Shown: positions 43,978 to 52,441, counted from the stretch's first letter. The stretch is 64,000 nt of DNA from S012-109 sp964425105 (GCA_964425105.1 CAYRLE010000001.1:62001-126000); one strand, 5' to 3'. A program made the numbers and translations. Notes: generated by a model from the letters alone, not told the origin.

Positions 43978-44622
43978 ATGGAAAACCCTCAATCAAACAG
44001 TATGGCAGTGCATGACAGGCGTTTCGATATCGTCTTCTCAGGGCAAACCGTGGAAGGCGCTGGTCTGGTGGCTGTACAGGAGCGACTGGCCATCTTGTTC
44101 AAGATGGATCGCAGTACTGTGGCGAGCCTGTTCTCAGGGCGGCGCTATACCATCAAAAAAAACCTCGATGGCCCGACGGCTGGCCAATACAAGGCGGCGC
44201 TGGAGAAGGCCGGTGCCGTTTGCGAGATTGTCGAGCGGCGTGATGCGGCGGCCATCACCATTGCACCGCCTGGAACGATACTGGCCGAGCAGCAAGCACC
44301 CCACCCTCCCGCCATCGATATCAGCGCCCTGGCTATGTTGGAAGTGGGGATGGACGTGTTGGACGACTACCCCCAACCCCGGACGCCTGCTATGGATGTC
44401 AGCGCTATCTCCATGGCGCCGGCTGGCGAAATTCTGGTGGTGCCCTCTGTGGAGGAGGTGCCTCCACCATCCGTGGGGCAGTTCAGTCTTGCCGAAGTCG
44501 GGGCATGGCTCTGCGAGGGTGCGGCGATCCAGCCTGCGCCGGACGTTGCTGCCAGCGCTCATCTCACTCTGGCACCAGCTGGTGCAGATCTCGGAGATGC
44601 CAGTGAGCAACAGTCCTCCTGA
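43978..44622 (+). CDS. Modular repeat protein with gammaproteobacterial N-terminal FSG/IKK module
   Basis: 214 residues. The N-terminal module (about 14-85) reads FDIVFSGQTVEGAGL, LAILFKMDRSTVASLFSGRR, TIKKNLD and YKAALEKAGA, a pattern I know as an N-terminal module in several Gammaproteobacteria proteins. The rest holds repeated short motifs ending APxGxxL (ITIAPPGTILAE, ISMAPAGEILVV, LTLAPAGADLGD) separated by Pro-rich linkers. No membrane segment or signal is seen. Function unknown; 18 nt after trmO. Confidence 0.65.
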   Translation: MENPQSNSMAVHDRRFDIVFSGQTVEGAGLVAVQERLAILFKMDRSTVASLFSGRRYTIKKNLDGPTAGQYKAALEKAGAVCEIVERRDAAAITIAPPGTILAEQQAPHPPAIDISALAMLEVGMDVLDDYPQPRTPAMDVSAISMAPAGEILVVPSVEEVPPPSVGQFSLAEVGAWLCEGAAIQPAPDVAASAHLTLAPAGADLGDASEQQSS

Positions 44623-44863
44623 CGGATTTCGCTGGAACCTTCTGCCACGGCTGACCTGTTTCACAAGCTACCAGCGGCATTGAACGAGGTATGCGTGAGA
44701 CGTGGAGATGCCCCTTCATCTCCCCCCCAAAAAAAGCCTCAATGCATTTGCTAAAGTTGCGCGCCCAGTCTGTATCCAGGCAGCCGAATGGTAGCAATCC
44801 ACCGTCTTGTGAGGGGCAGGGGCGCGGCGTAGGATAGGCATACCAAAGGGCAGGAGGGATGCC

Positions 44864-45676
44864 ATGAAACGGCGAATCACGAGGGGGTTGCTGGTTTGTT
44901 TGTCACTGCTGTCATCTACAGCATGGGCGGGACTACAGGCGCAGGAGGTCGACTATCGGGCAGGCGATACAGCACTCAAGGGCTATCTGGTCTATGACGA
45001 CAGCTTTTCTGGGCGGCGACCCGGGGTGCTCGTAGTGCACGAATGGTGGGGCCACAATCGCTATGCCCGCAAACGGGCGGAGATGCTCGCCCAGGCAGGT
45101 TATGTCGCTTTGGCCGTGGATATGTATGGTGACGGCAGACAGGCAGCGCATCCTGCTGAGGCGGGCAAGTTTGCCGCCCAGGTCAGCAACAACCGGGAGC
45201 TCGCGAAGGCGCGTTTTCTCGCCGCGCTGGAAGTCTTGCAGCAGCAGCCGGTGACGGATGCCACCCGCACCGCTGCCATTGGCTATTGTTTCGGCGGTGG
45301 TGTCGTGTTGGAGATGGCCAGGGAAGGGGTGGATCTGGCTGCGGTAGTCAGCTTTCATGGCAGCCTGGCTACTGAGCATCCTGCGGAACGGGGGCGGATA
45401 AAGGCGCGTATTCTGGTATTCAACGGGGCTGCAGACCCTTTTGTCACGGCAGATCAGATCAGCCGCTTCAAGCAGGAAATGGAACAAGCCGGCGTCAATT
45501 ATCGTTTTATCAACTATCCGGGGGTAAGGCACAGCTTCACCAATCCGGAGGCCAATATGCTGGCGGATAGGTTCAATCTGCCCCTGGCATATGACCGCAA
45601 GGCTGACCTGACTTCATGGCGCGAAATGCTGGATTTCTTCAAGGAAATCTTTCAGAAGGCTGAGAACGCCAAGTAA
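44864..45676 (+). CDS. Exported dienelactone hydrolase family protein
   Basis: 270 residues with a signal peptide (ending SSTAWA). Alpha/beta hydrolase with GVLVVHEWWGHNRYARKRAEMLA, nucleophile GYCFGGG (Cys142), Asp in NGAADPFV and His in GVRHSFTNPEA. The Cys nucleophile matches DLH rather than Ser hydrolases. Periplasmic location makes a role in classic chlorocatechol breakdown unlikely; a stress-related thioester or lactone hydrolysis is possible. Stands alone. Confidence 0.88.
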   Translation: MKRRITRGLLVCLSLLSSTAWAGLQAQEVDYRAGDTALKGYLVYDDSFSGRRPGVLVVHEWWGHNRYARKRAEMLAQAGYVALAVDMYGDGRQAAHPAEAGKFAAQVSNNRELAKARFLAALEVLQQQPVTDATRTAAIGYCFGGGVVLEMAREGVDLAAVVSFHGSLATEHPAERGRIKARILVFNGAADPFVTADQISRFKQEMEQAGVNYRFINYPGVRHSFTNPEANMLADRFNLPLAYDRKADLTSWREMLDFFKEIFQKAENAK

Positions 45677-45887
45677 ACTTGTCATTCTGTAGGTAGTGCG
45701 TGCAAGTTCCTTGAATATCAATTTACAAATGCCGATACTTCTAGTAATGTGAAAACAATTACGGCCGGAAGGGTTTATGTGTTGTAATCTGGTCTAAGAA
45801 CAATTCGTAACATACTGATATTGATGGATAATTGATGTCGACGGAGTGCTTTTCAACGAGGCTGGCAACAGTCGGGCTGTGATAATC

Positions 45888-46598
45888 ATGCAAACGATCC
45901 TGGTTCTCAATTCCAAAGGCGGTTGTGGCAAAACCACACTTGCCACCAACCTTTCCAGCCTTTATACCGCGGGTGGGCTCAAGACTGTATTGATGGACTA
46001 CGATCCTCAGGGCTCCAGTCTGCAGTGGCACAGGCTACGCTCTGAGAAACTGCCTCCCATTCACCTCATCGATGCCACCAGGACCCGCACTGGCCAGACC
46101 CGCAGTTGGCAACTGGCTGTTCCCTCTGACACGGAACGGCTGATCATCGATGCCCCGGCAGGGGTGGGTGGTCTGATGCTGCAGGAAATGCTGCGCCGCA
46201 CCGATGTCATCGTGGTGCCGGTGGCGCCGTCACCCATCGATATCCACGCCACTTCCGATTTCATCAAAGACTTGCTGCTGGTGGGAAAAGTACGCAGTCT
46301 GGGGGTACATGTCGGTGTGGTAGCCAACCGGGTGCGGCGCAATACCCCGCTTTATGAACCCCTGCAGCGCTTTCTCAGCAGCCTCAAGATTCCTTTTATT
46401 ACCTCTTTGACGGATACCGACAACTATATCCGGGCCGCAGAAGCAGGTATGGGCATTTATGAATTGGCAGACGATGAAGCCCTGCTTGAACGAGAGCAGT
46501 GGTTACCACTGGCGCGCTGGCTGGCCTGTCCCCAGGCACCACCTATGCAGGCACCTGATCTGCCAAAGCTCAGCATCGTTTCTGGTGGAAAACTCTGA
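45888..46598 (+). CDS. ParA-family ATPase, paralogue of the 40348 gene
   Basis: 236 residues from ATG 45888. Motifs: LNSKGGCGKTTLATNLSS, MDYDPQGSSLQW, LIIDAPAGVGG, VVPVAPSPIDIHATSDFI and DTDNYIRAAEAGMGIYEL. The same blocks occur in the ParA at 40348. No ParB-like gene is next to it. Membership of the ParA/MinD/FleN group is firm; the cargo is not known. A 211-nt leader precedes it without clear promoter. Confidence 0.9.
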   Translation: MQTILVLNSKGGCGKTTLATNLSSLYTAGGLKTVLMDYDPQGSSLQWHRLRSEKLPPIHLIDATRTRTGQTRSWQLAVPSDTERLIIDAPAGVGGLMLQEMLRRTDVIVVPVAPSPIDIHATSDFIKDLLLVGKVRSLGVHVGVVANRVRRNTPLYEPLQRFLSSLKIPFITSLTDTDNYIRAAEAGMGIYELADDEALLEREQWLPLARWLACPQAPPMQAPDLPKLSIVSGGKL

Positions 46599-46730
46599 CG
46601 GGAAAGCCCGCACCACGTTTCAGTCTTTCTGCTGCCACGTTTGGCAGCCTTCTTGATTCAGATACACCTGTCAGGCGCTGGACACGCCGTCACGGGGAGA
46701 TACTTACAAGGCGCGCGAGGCGCGCGCCCC

Positions 46731-47015
46731 TCAATTGTAATCAATCTGTCCCAGCAGTTCAGTGAGGGTGTGCCTGTCGGTTACCCTCTGCTCAGAGTCA
46801 TACAGAACATCGAAGGGGCCGTTGCCGCAATCCGGATTTTCTATGGGCATCGGCTCCAACTCGTACCAGTATTCCAACTCCAGTTCTTCCAGGTCGCCAT
46901 CGCCGTACTGTATCTCTACGGTTTCATCAATACCATCCAGTGAGACGATTTTGAAGTAGCGGCCGTCAGCAAGCTGATACCAGCCTCCGACCTTCACACT
47001 TTCTGCTGTAATCAT
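46731..47015 (-). CDS. DUF6763-like acidic protein
   Basis: 94 residues from ATG 47015. The pattern VGGWYQLADGRYFKIVSLD, VEIQYGDGDLEELELEYWYEL and CGNGPFDVL resembles DUF6763, a small acidic family of gammaproteobacteria. Very acidic, no Lys clusters, cytosolic. It follows csrA by 12 nt and is likely co-transcribed. Function unknown. Confidence 0.75.
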   Translation of the reverse strand: MITAESVKVGGWYQLADGRYFKIVSLDGIDETVEIQYGDGDLEELELEYWYELEPMPIENPDCGNGPFDVLYDSEQRVTDRHTLTELLGQIDYN

Positions 47016-47027
47016 GACGAGTCCCCC

Positions 47028-47243
47028 TCAACTGTTGGACACCATGCTTTTGTCTTCAGACACTCTGTTCATTTCTTCCTTTTCCTTCTGAATCCTTTCG
47101 TAGATTTCTTCCCTATGGATATCGACATCTTTGGGAGCTTTGATGCCCACTCTGACCTGCGAGTTTTTGACAGCGCAGATCGTTACCGTAATATCATCTC
47201 CGATGATCAGTGTTTCGCCTACCTTGCGTGTGAGAATCAGCAT
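47028..47243 (-). CDS. csrA: Carbon storage regulator CsrA/RsmA
   Basis: 71 residues. Complete CsrA: MLILTRKVGETLIIGDDITV, VKNSQVRVGIKAPKDVDIHREEIYERIQ (part), with the RNA-binding Leu4, Arg6 and Arg44-region residues. A C-terminal tail with KEKEEMNRVSEDKS is a little longer than in E. coli. Its own ribosome site AGGAGAG contains a GGA, the usual CsrA target, so autoregulation is likely. It post-transcriptionally controls motility, biofilm and carbon use. The same 18-bp element as in front of the response regulator lies upstream. Confidence 0.96.
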   Translation of the reverse strand: MLILTRKVGETLIIGDDITVTICAVKNSQVRVGIKAPKDVDIHREEIYERIQKEKEEMNRVSEDKSMVSNS

Positions 47244-47604
47244 GCTTCTCTCCTGTTCATTCCAATAGAAATTATTGTCTTATCCAAACAATAATGATGT
47301 CATTCCTTCCGCTCCGTGATCTACTTCCGTCCCTTTGCGCGCCTTGATTAAAAGTTGTTCAGAGCCTCTGAGTATTCTTTGTTTCTGCTTTTCATCGCCA
47401 TATCTATTTTCATTTGCTGACTGTAAAGTTACTGCCTCAGGCCATACCAGTAAATTCCACAATTGGGGTATTTTTAAAGTAACTTATAGCTGACATACAT
47501 TTTGCTTATGTGTGGGAAATTGCAGGCCTGGCTATTGGCGTTGCAGGTTGTGCAGAAGGCCAAGCCCCGGCGTCGCATATGGATGATAGAGGTAAGTGCC
47601 GTGA
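47244..47604 (-). promoter_or_regulatory. csrA upstream region with leader inverted repeat
   Basis: This 361-nt gene-free stretch holds a hairpin-like repeat ATTATTGT (47271-47278) and ACAATAAT (47288-47295), 28 nt from the csrA ATG, and the 18-bp element at 47450-47467. A small frame at 47280-47462 has no ribosome site or family and is not called. The part next to 47605 carries an imperfect GGCCTGGC/GCCAAGCC stem, possibly the end of the response-regulator transcript. Confidence 0.55.
47450..47467 (-). promoter_or_regulatory. Shared 18-bp regulatory element upstream of csrA
   Basis: GTAAATTCCACAATTGGG differs by one base from the element at 48456-48473. It has a partly palindromic core, CCACAATTGGGG. 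It lies 207 nt before the csrA ATG, in the same orientation and at nearly the same distance as in front of the regulator gene. Confidence 0.6.
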
Positions 47605-48258
47605 TTAACGGTTTCTATACAGCATCATAGCCTCCACCAGCGTATGCACATGGAGCTTGTTGTAGATGTTTTTCAGGTGGGTGCGTACAGTCTCATAGCT
47701 GATATGCAATTCATCGGCTATCCGTCTGTTGCTGTAACCATGAGAGATATATTCGAGAATCTGCAATTCGCGCTTGGTCAGTCCATCAAACTTGGTCTTG
47801 GCCTTCTGGGGTTTCGTGCTGCCGCGAAAGGTCTCTATCACCCGTTTTGCAATGACCCGCGACATGGGGGCGCCACCATCGATGACATCGATGATGGCCG
47901 ATTCGATCTCTTCAAGAGAGGTGGAACCCTTGACAATGTAGCCAACGGCACCGGCCTGCAATGCGGCAAACAGGTGTTTGTCATCATCATAGACGGTGAG
48001 GACCAGAAATTCAGTGGGACAACCATGTGAGGACACCTGCTCGATCACTTCCACGCCGGAAATATCTGGCAGATCGATGTCGATCAATACGACATCGGGA
48101 TTGTTCTTGACGACCGCCTCGATTGCCTCCTTGCCTTCTTCATGACAGCTGATGATATTGATGTTGGGAGAGTTGGAGAGCAGGAGGGCGAGTTCATTGA
48201 GATATCTTTTGTTGTCTTCTACGATCGCAATATCAATGGTGCGCTTTACATCATCCAT
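47605..48258 (-). CDS. NarL/LuxR-family response regulator
   Basis: 217 residues from ATG 48258 (a GTG at 48309 would add 17). The receiver domain has acidic ED at about 14-15, phosphoacceptor Asp60 in VVLIDIDLPDISG, and Lys in YIVKGSTS. The C-terminal LuxR helix-turn-helix is clear: GLTKRELQILEYISHGYSNRRIADELHISYETVRTHLKNIYNKL (parts). It follows the minus-strand kinase by 236 nt with its own upstream region. It is the expected partner of that kinase. Likely direct targets include its own gene and csrA (see the shared element). Confidence 0.93.
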   Translation of the reverse strand: MDDVKRTIDIAIVEDNKRYLNELALLLSNSPNINIISCHEEGKEAIEAVVKNNPDVVLIDIDLPDISGVEVIEQVSSHGCPTEFLVLTVYDDDKHLFAALQAGAVGYIVKGSTSLEEIESAIIDVIDGGAPMSRVIAKRVIETFRGSTKPQKAKTKFDGLTKRELQILEYISHGYSNRRIADELHISYETVRTHLKNIYNKLHVHTLVEAMMLYRNR

Positions 48259-48455
48259 AATGTTCCGTTCTGCAGTAGTTGATTGAGTTGTAGGGAAGAC
48301 AGTTGTCACAGTGATGATTGTGCTTTAGTTTGAAGTGGAAATGCACGGTATATTCGGTGCCATAAGCATCCGCCATTGCCCATGCTATGCAGATTGACTG
48401 CGATTTGGGTGTTCTAGCAATCCATGCTGCTACCCTAATTGAGCATGGTCTTCAG

Positions 48456-48473
48456 GTAAATACCACAATTGGG
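48456..48473 (-). promoter_or_regulatory. Shared 18-bp regulatory element upstream of the LuxR-type regulator
   Basis: GTAAATACCACAATTGGG, 17 of 18 identical with the copy upstream of csrA. It lies 198 nt before the regulator ATG, between the kinase stop and the regulator gene. A CCATGCT/AGCATGG inverted repeat (48422-48448) lies just downstream in the direction of transcription and contains a related TACCCTAATTG. Confidence 0.6.
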
Positions 48474-48493
48474 TTAATCCGTCGGTTGGCCGG

Positions 48494-50116
48494 CTAAAGA
48501 GGGAACTGGACGATGATCTGACTTCCTTTCCCCGGCTGAGACTTGATGACAAGTTCGCCATTGACTTCTGCAATGCGCTGCCGGATGTTTTTCAGGCCGT
48601 AACTGGTATCCCCGATATTGGCGCTATTGAACCCCTGGCCATTGTCTCTGATTACGATGACTGCACAGGCATTGCCGAAGGTGATGGTGGCCAGTACTTG
48701 GGAGGCATTGGCATGCTTGGTCACATTGATCAGTGCTTCACGGAAGATCTGGTAGGCCGCGTGCTTGACCGCAGGTGAAGGGTCCGGCACCACGCTACGG
48801 TCGCCATGGGTCTCGATCTCAAAGGCAATATCCTTGTGGCTGAGCAAATCATAGCCCAGGCGGCGCAACGAATCGATGACGTCATCCCAGGTGTTCTGGC
48901 GGTCGTCGATCACCCATAGAAAGTTGCGCAGCTGGCGTGAGGAGTCCGCCGTATAATCCTTGATCTGTCGCAAGCGCTGGCGGACCATGCCGGTATCATT
49001 GTCCAGGAAGCGTTGTGCTCCCTCGGTGACGATGGATATGCTCGCCAAGTCATTGAGTACCGTGTCATGGAGTTCACGGTGAATCCGTTCCTTTTCCTTG
49101 CGGGAATTGATCTCGACGGCGATACGGTCAAGATAGAGGCGCTGGTTGTCCAGGGAGAGTATCAGTGAAAAGGGAAGAATCAGGGAAAACAACGCCACAT
49201 TGTCGATCAGGCTACTCTCCATGGACCACGGGTAGACGATGGAGATGATGAAGAATACCGAGACCAGGAGCAATGCAAAAAAGGTCATGCGCATCTGCTT
49301 GCGCATGAATTCATCGGGGTCCTGGAGCATAGAATGGGCGACGCCGGCGAGCATGGCGATTATCCAGATGAACAGGAATGGCAAGGTGGTGGCCAGGGAG
49401 ATCATGCCATAGAGGTAGAGGATGGAGATCAGCAAGGCATAGCCATAGAAGGCCCCGATCACCCAGCCATTTTCGACAATGAAAGTCTTCTTTTTGGGAA
49501 AGATCATGGCAAAGTGAACGATGGAGATCTGCCCGGTACTGGCTACAAAGAACACCTTGATGAGCAAGTTGAGCCAGAAGGGGTCGAGAAATAGTGGGCG
49601 ATGAATCACCGGTGCCACACTGGTCATATAGAGTGCAGTGGTAGCCAGAAAGAAGGCGCACAAGAAGCCGGCTATATTGGGATGGCGGCGAAATACCGTT
49701 ATCGCAGACGTGATATAAATGATACAGACGATATAGACCAGGCCGAGACGCGACAGGGCCTCGCCATAGGACATGCGGCTGATATCGGCGATGATCTGCC
49801 AGCTGGTTTGCAAGCGGTCCTTGAATTCAAGGATGGCATGCTCCTGTTCCCGCAGCAGACGATTGAAGCGATACTGGGCATCCCACCATTCCTTCTCTTC
49901 GCGCGGCGATGTGAAGGTCGGCAATTTCCAGAGGTCACTGGGCTTGACCTTGATTTCATCGATATGGGTAATCTCGATCCCCTCTCGCAGGGTGATCAGT
50001 TCACCATCGAAAAACAGCGTTGGAGAGGATTGCAAGGCCCAGGTCCCGGCGATGCTCATCACGATACTGAGCCCGATCAGTAAGGCGATGATCATCCACT
50101 GGGTTTTTTGTTCCAT
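48494..50116 (-). CDS. Membrane sensor histidine kinase, NarX/DesK-type
   Basis: 540 residues from ATG 50116 (GTG 50152 would add 12). A first membrane helix (about 8-28) and an extracytoplasmic part of about 95 residues precede six or seven helices (about 122-325). The HisKA_3 box ERIHRELHDTVLNDLASI has His350, and the ATPase has FREALINVTKHANASQVL, RDNGQGFN and SYGLKNIRQRIAEVNGEL. It begins 51 nt after the lipoprotein gene, in line with the chaperone operon. It should phosphorylate the LuxR-type regulator downstream. The membrane signal is unknown. Confidence 0.9.
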   Translation of the reverse strand: MEQKTQWMIIALLIGLSIVMSIAGTWALQSSPTLFFDGELITLREGIEITHIDEIKVKPSDLWKLPTFTSPREEKEWWDAQYRFNRLLREQEHAILEFKDRLQTSWQIIADISRMSYGEALSRLGLVYIVCIIYITSAITVFRRHPNIAGFLCAFFLATTALYMTSVAPVIHRPLFLDPFWLNLLIKVFFVASTGQISIVHFAMIFPKKKTFIVENGWVIGAFYGYALLISILYLYGMISLATTLPFLFIWIIAMLAGVAHSMLQDPDEFMRKQMRMTFFALLLVSVFFIISIVYPWSMESSLIDNVALFSLILPFSLILSLDNQRLYLDRIAVEINSRKEKERIHRELHDTVLNDLASISIVTEGAQRFLDNDTGMVRQRLRQIKDYTADSSRQLRNFLWVIDDRQNTWDDVIDSLRRLGYDLLSHKDIAFEIETHGDRSVVPDPSPAVKHAAYQIFREALINVTKHANASQVLATITFGNACAVIVIRDNGQGFNSANIGDTSYGLKNIRQRIAEVNGELVIKSQPGKGSQIIVQFPL

Positions 50117-50167
50117 GATAAGGGGGAGTGTCTGAGTGTTGCCCGGCGTCACTCCGGAGCAGGCGAG

Positions 50168-50566
50168 TTAATGATTCTGTGACCAGTTGTAGGCCCTGAC
50201 GGTGCCTTGTTCATCAAACTTGATCTGCAGCATTTTCAGGCTGGCATTGCGCATTGCCGGCAGGGTGCCGCCACCATAGTAATAGATCCATTCTTCATAG
50301 TGTCGGCCATTGCCGTCCACAGAGACACCTGTAGCAGCAGGTTCTCCAAGCCAGGCGCGCACCTCGGCGCGGGTGGTCACTGTCCTTTGGACACTGCTTT
50401 GGAAGCGCTGCAGGTCGAATTCCTTGCCCAGCTGTACAGTCGTACAGGCTGTAGCCAATGTGACGACAGCCATGATGAGCAACATCAGGAAAGCCTTCAT
50501 TATTCGATCGGCAAAATCCTCCCGGCTGGAGGAAAATCTATCCTCCAATTTTGACAAGGTGCTCAT
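50168..50566 (-). CDS. Small lipoprotein, BamE/SmpA-like
   Basis: 132 residues from ATG 50566 (GAAAGAG upstream); an ATG at 50500 would start the signal peptide itself and leave 110. Signal MKAFLMLLIMAVVTLATAC has a lipobox LATAC. The mature part has TTRAEVRAWLGEPAATGVSVDGNGRHYEEWIYYY, a SmpA/OmlA-type pattern (parts shown), including GEP and WIYYY. It starts 2 nt after the cbpM stop. A possible partner or signal carrier for the kinase that follows; this is inference. Confidence 0.72.
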   Translation of the reverse strand: MSTLSKLEDRFSSSREDFADRIMKAFLMLLIMAVVTLATACTTVQLGKEFDLQRFQSSVQRTVTTRAEVRAWLGEPAATGVSVDGNGRHYEEWIYYYGGGTLPAMRNASLKMLQIKFDEQGTVRAYNWSQNH

Positions 50567-50568
50567 AC

Positions 50569-50898
50569 TCAATCTCTTTCCTCGAACAGTAGCTGTTCCA
50601 GGGCCTGGACGCGGCTGCGCAGGCTGGTAAGCTCATCCAGCAGCTGCAGCGCCAAGGCTGCTCCGGCCAGGTTGATCTTGAGATCGCGCTGGAGGCGCAC
50701 CACTGTACCAACACGGTACAGGGTGTCTGTGGAAAAAGACCAGGCGCCCTGGGTGCCCCGCAGTGGTTCAATGATGCCTTCCTCGACCATAGCGAGAATC
50801 TGCTCCGCCTCGATACCCGCTTGGCGGGACAGTTCGCCAAGGGTGAGTTGCAGTCTCTCCTCGGCAACGGCGCTGTTGGTTCCGCGATTCTGGTTCAT
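50569..50898 (-). CDS. cbpM: CbpA modulator CbpM
   Basis: 109 residues from ATG 50898, overlapping the cbpA stop (ATGA). MerR-like start (LTLGELSRQAGIEAEQILAMVEEGIIEP) and the coiled tail SLRSRVQALEQLLFEE match CbpM, which binds the CbpA J-domain and inhibits it. The cbpA-cbpM order is the usual one. Confidence 0.85.
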   Translation of the reverse strand: MNQNRGTNSAVAEERLQLTLGELSRQAGIEAEQILAMVEEGIIEPLRGTQGAWSFSTDTLYRVGTVVRLQRDLKINLAGAALALQLLDELTSLRSRVQALEQLLFEERD

Positions 50899-51857
50899 GC
50901 GACATGCTCCCACTGTTCCCTGGGATTATAGGCCAGTTCCCTGGCCATTTGCTCATACAGGCGCCGGGCCTGTTCGCTCTTTGCCTCAGGTGTGACGATC
51001 TGCATGATGACATATTGGTCACCAGGGGGGGATCCGGGCAGCCCCCGTCCCTTGAGGCGCAGTTTTGTGCCGCTCTGGGTGCCGGGTGGCACTTTCATGT
51101 CAACCAAGCCACCCAGGGTAGGGACCTTGACCTGGGCACCCAATGCTGCCTCCCAGGGCGTGATGGGCAAGTTCATGTAGATGTCTCTCTGGTCGACCTT
51201 GAAGATGGGGTGAGGCTTGAATTTGATCTCCAGATAAAGGTCCCCGCGCGGGGCCTCGCCTATACCCGGCGCGCCCTGTCCGGCCAGCCGGATATGCTGG
51301 CCCTCGGTAATGCCCCGGGGGATCTTTACCTTCAGGCTGCGGGTGTGCTTGACCAGTTTGCCGCGTGCATCATATTCGGGCACCTGCAGCCTGATGGTGC
51401 GTGTTGCGCCATGGTAGCTGTCCTCCAGAGAGATGAGGATCTGGGCATAGTGGTCCTCCCCGCGGATATTGAAGCCGCGCCCGCGATAGTGGCCACGCTG
51501 GTGAACAAAGGGTGACTCGGAACCGAACAGGGATTCGAAGAAATCGCTGAATTGGGAAGCGTCGGCCTCGGTAAAGCCACCCCCCCGGAATTCGAAGCCG
51601 GCATTCCACCCCGGGGGCGGCGTGAACTCCTGCCCGGCCTGCCAGCTGCTGCGCAATTCGTCGTAGGCAGCCCGTTTCTCCGGGTCCTTGAGTACTTCAT
51701 AGGCCTCGTTGACCTCCTTGAAGTGCTCTTCAGCATCCGGCTCCTTGCTGACATCCGGATGGTATTTTCTTGCCAGCTTGCGATAGGCGCGCTTGATCTC
51801 CGCCTGGGAAGCGTCGGCGGGAACATTCATGATTTTATAGTAGTCTTTGAATTCCAC
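50895..51857 (-). CDS. cbpA: DnaJ-class co-chaperone CbpA
   Basis: 320 residues from GTG 51857. The J-domain has the HPD motif in LARKYHPDVSKEPDAEEHF; a Gly/Phe linker follows; two DnaJ C-terminal beta domains lack the zinc finger, which is the CbpA layout. The end PGDQYVIMQIVTPEAKSEQARRLYEQMA is typical. It stimulates DnaK and binds curved DNA in E. coli. It starts 32 nt after the hsp20 stop. Confidence 0.93.
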   Translation of the reverse strand: MEFKDYYKIMNVPADASQAEIKRAYRKLARKYHPDVSKEPDAEEHFKEVNEAYEVLKDPEKRAAYDELRSSWQAGQEFTPPPGWNAGFEFRGGGFTEADASQFSDFFESLFGSESPFVHQRGHYRGRGFNIRGEDHYAQILISLEDSYHGATRTIRLQVPEYDARGKLVKHTRSLKVKIPRGITEGQHIRLAGQGAPGIGEAPRGDLYLEIKFKPHPIFKVDQRDIYMNLPITPWEAALGAQVKVPTLGGLVDMKVPPGTQSGTKLRLKGRGLPGSPPGDQYVIMQIVTPEAKSEQARRLYEQMARELAYNPREQWEHVA

Positions 51858-51889
51858 TGTGTTTCATACCGCCGCTGGGTCGCTTGCTA

Positions 51890-52330
51890 TTATTCGCCTT
51901 GCACGCTGATTCTGCGTGGCTGAACCTGTTCCTGCTTGGGGATGGTGATTTCCAGCACCCCAAACTTGCTGCGTGCTGTAATCCTTTCTGGATCCGCTGT
52001 GTCCGGCATGCTGAAACGGCGGTAGAAAGTGCCTTGCGCCCGTTCCACGCGCTTGTAGGCCTTGCGTTCTTCCTTGCTGAGGCGCTGTCCCTTGATAGAA
52101 AGTACGCCATTTTCCATGTTGATTTCAATGTCTGCGGGATCGACGCCGGGGATATCCGCCTGGATCACGAAGGCGTTGTCACGCTCGATAATATCCACTG
52201 GCGGCGCCCAGTCGCTGGTGGCGATGATATTGCCGTCTTCATCACCGCCTTCGCGGGATTCCGCCAGTCTGTTGATCTCATTACGCATCTGTTCCAGCAG
52301 ACTCCAGGGGTCAGAGTGGAGTAGGCTCAT
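51890..52330 (-). CDS. Small heat-shock protein, Hsp20 family
   Basis: 146 residues, GGAGGATCCCA before the ATG. Alpha-crystallin domain: NAFVIQADIPGVDPADIEINMENGVLSIKGQR (parts) and the closing KFGVLEITIPK, in front of a short tail. A holdase that keeps unfolded proteins soluble. First gene of hsp20-cbpA-cbpM, which appears to continue into the lipoprotein and kinase genes, with a heat-shock-like promoter upstream. Confidence 0.95.
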   Translation of the reverse strand: MSLLHSDPWSLLEQMRNEINRLAESREGGDEDGNIIATSDWAPPVDIIERDNAFVIQADIPGVDPADIEINMENGVLSIKGQRLSKEERKAYKRVERAQGTFYRRFSMPDTADPERITARSKFGVLEITIPKQEQVQPRRISVQGE

Positions 52331-52402
52331 TGGGATCCTCCTGTCATGCTCAATTCGTGGTTACTGCAGTTAAGGCAATCGATATAGCACGGCCTGTCTG
52401 CT

Positions 52403-52432
52403 GATATAAGTACCGCCTGTCGCGTTTTCAAG
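52403..52432 (-). promoter_or_regulatory. Heat-shock-type promoter of the hsp20 operon
   Basis: On the minus strand CTTGAAA (52432-52426) matches the sigma-32 -35 box exactly. TATATC (52408-52403) lies 17 nt from TTGAAA, which also fits sigma-70; the classical CCCCAT -10 of sigma-32 is not seen. It ends about 70 nt before the hsp20 ATG. Confidence 0.5.
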
Positions 52433-52441
52433 GACGGAGGA

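Noticed and set aside
44564..44797. Minus-strand frame between the repeat protein and the dienelactone hydrolase
   Set aside because: It overlaps the end of the + strand gene and has no start signal or family.
47280..47462. Small minus-strand frame upstream of csrA
   Set aside because: No ribosome site or recognisable family; it overlaps the regulatory region.
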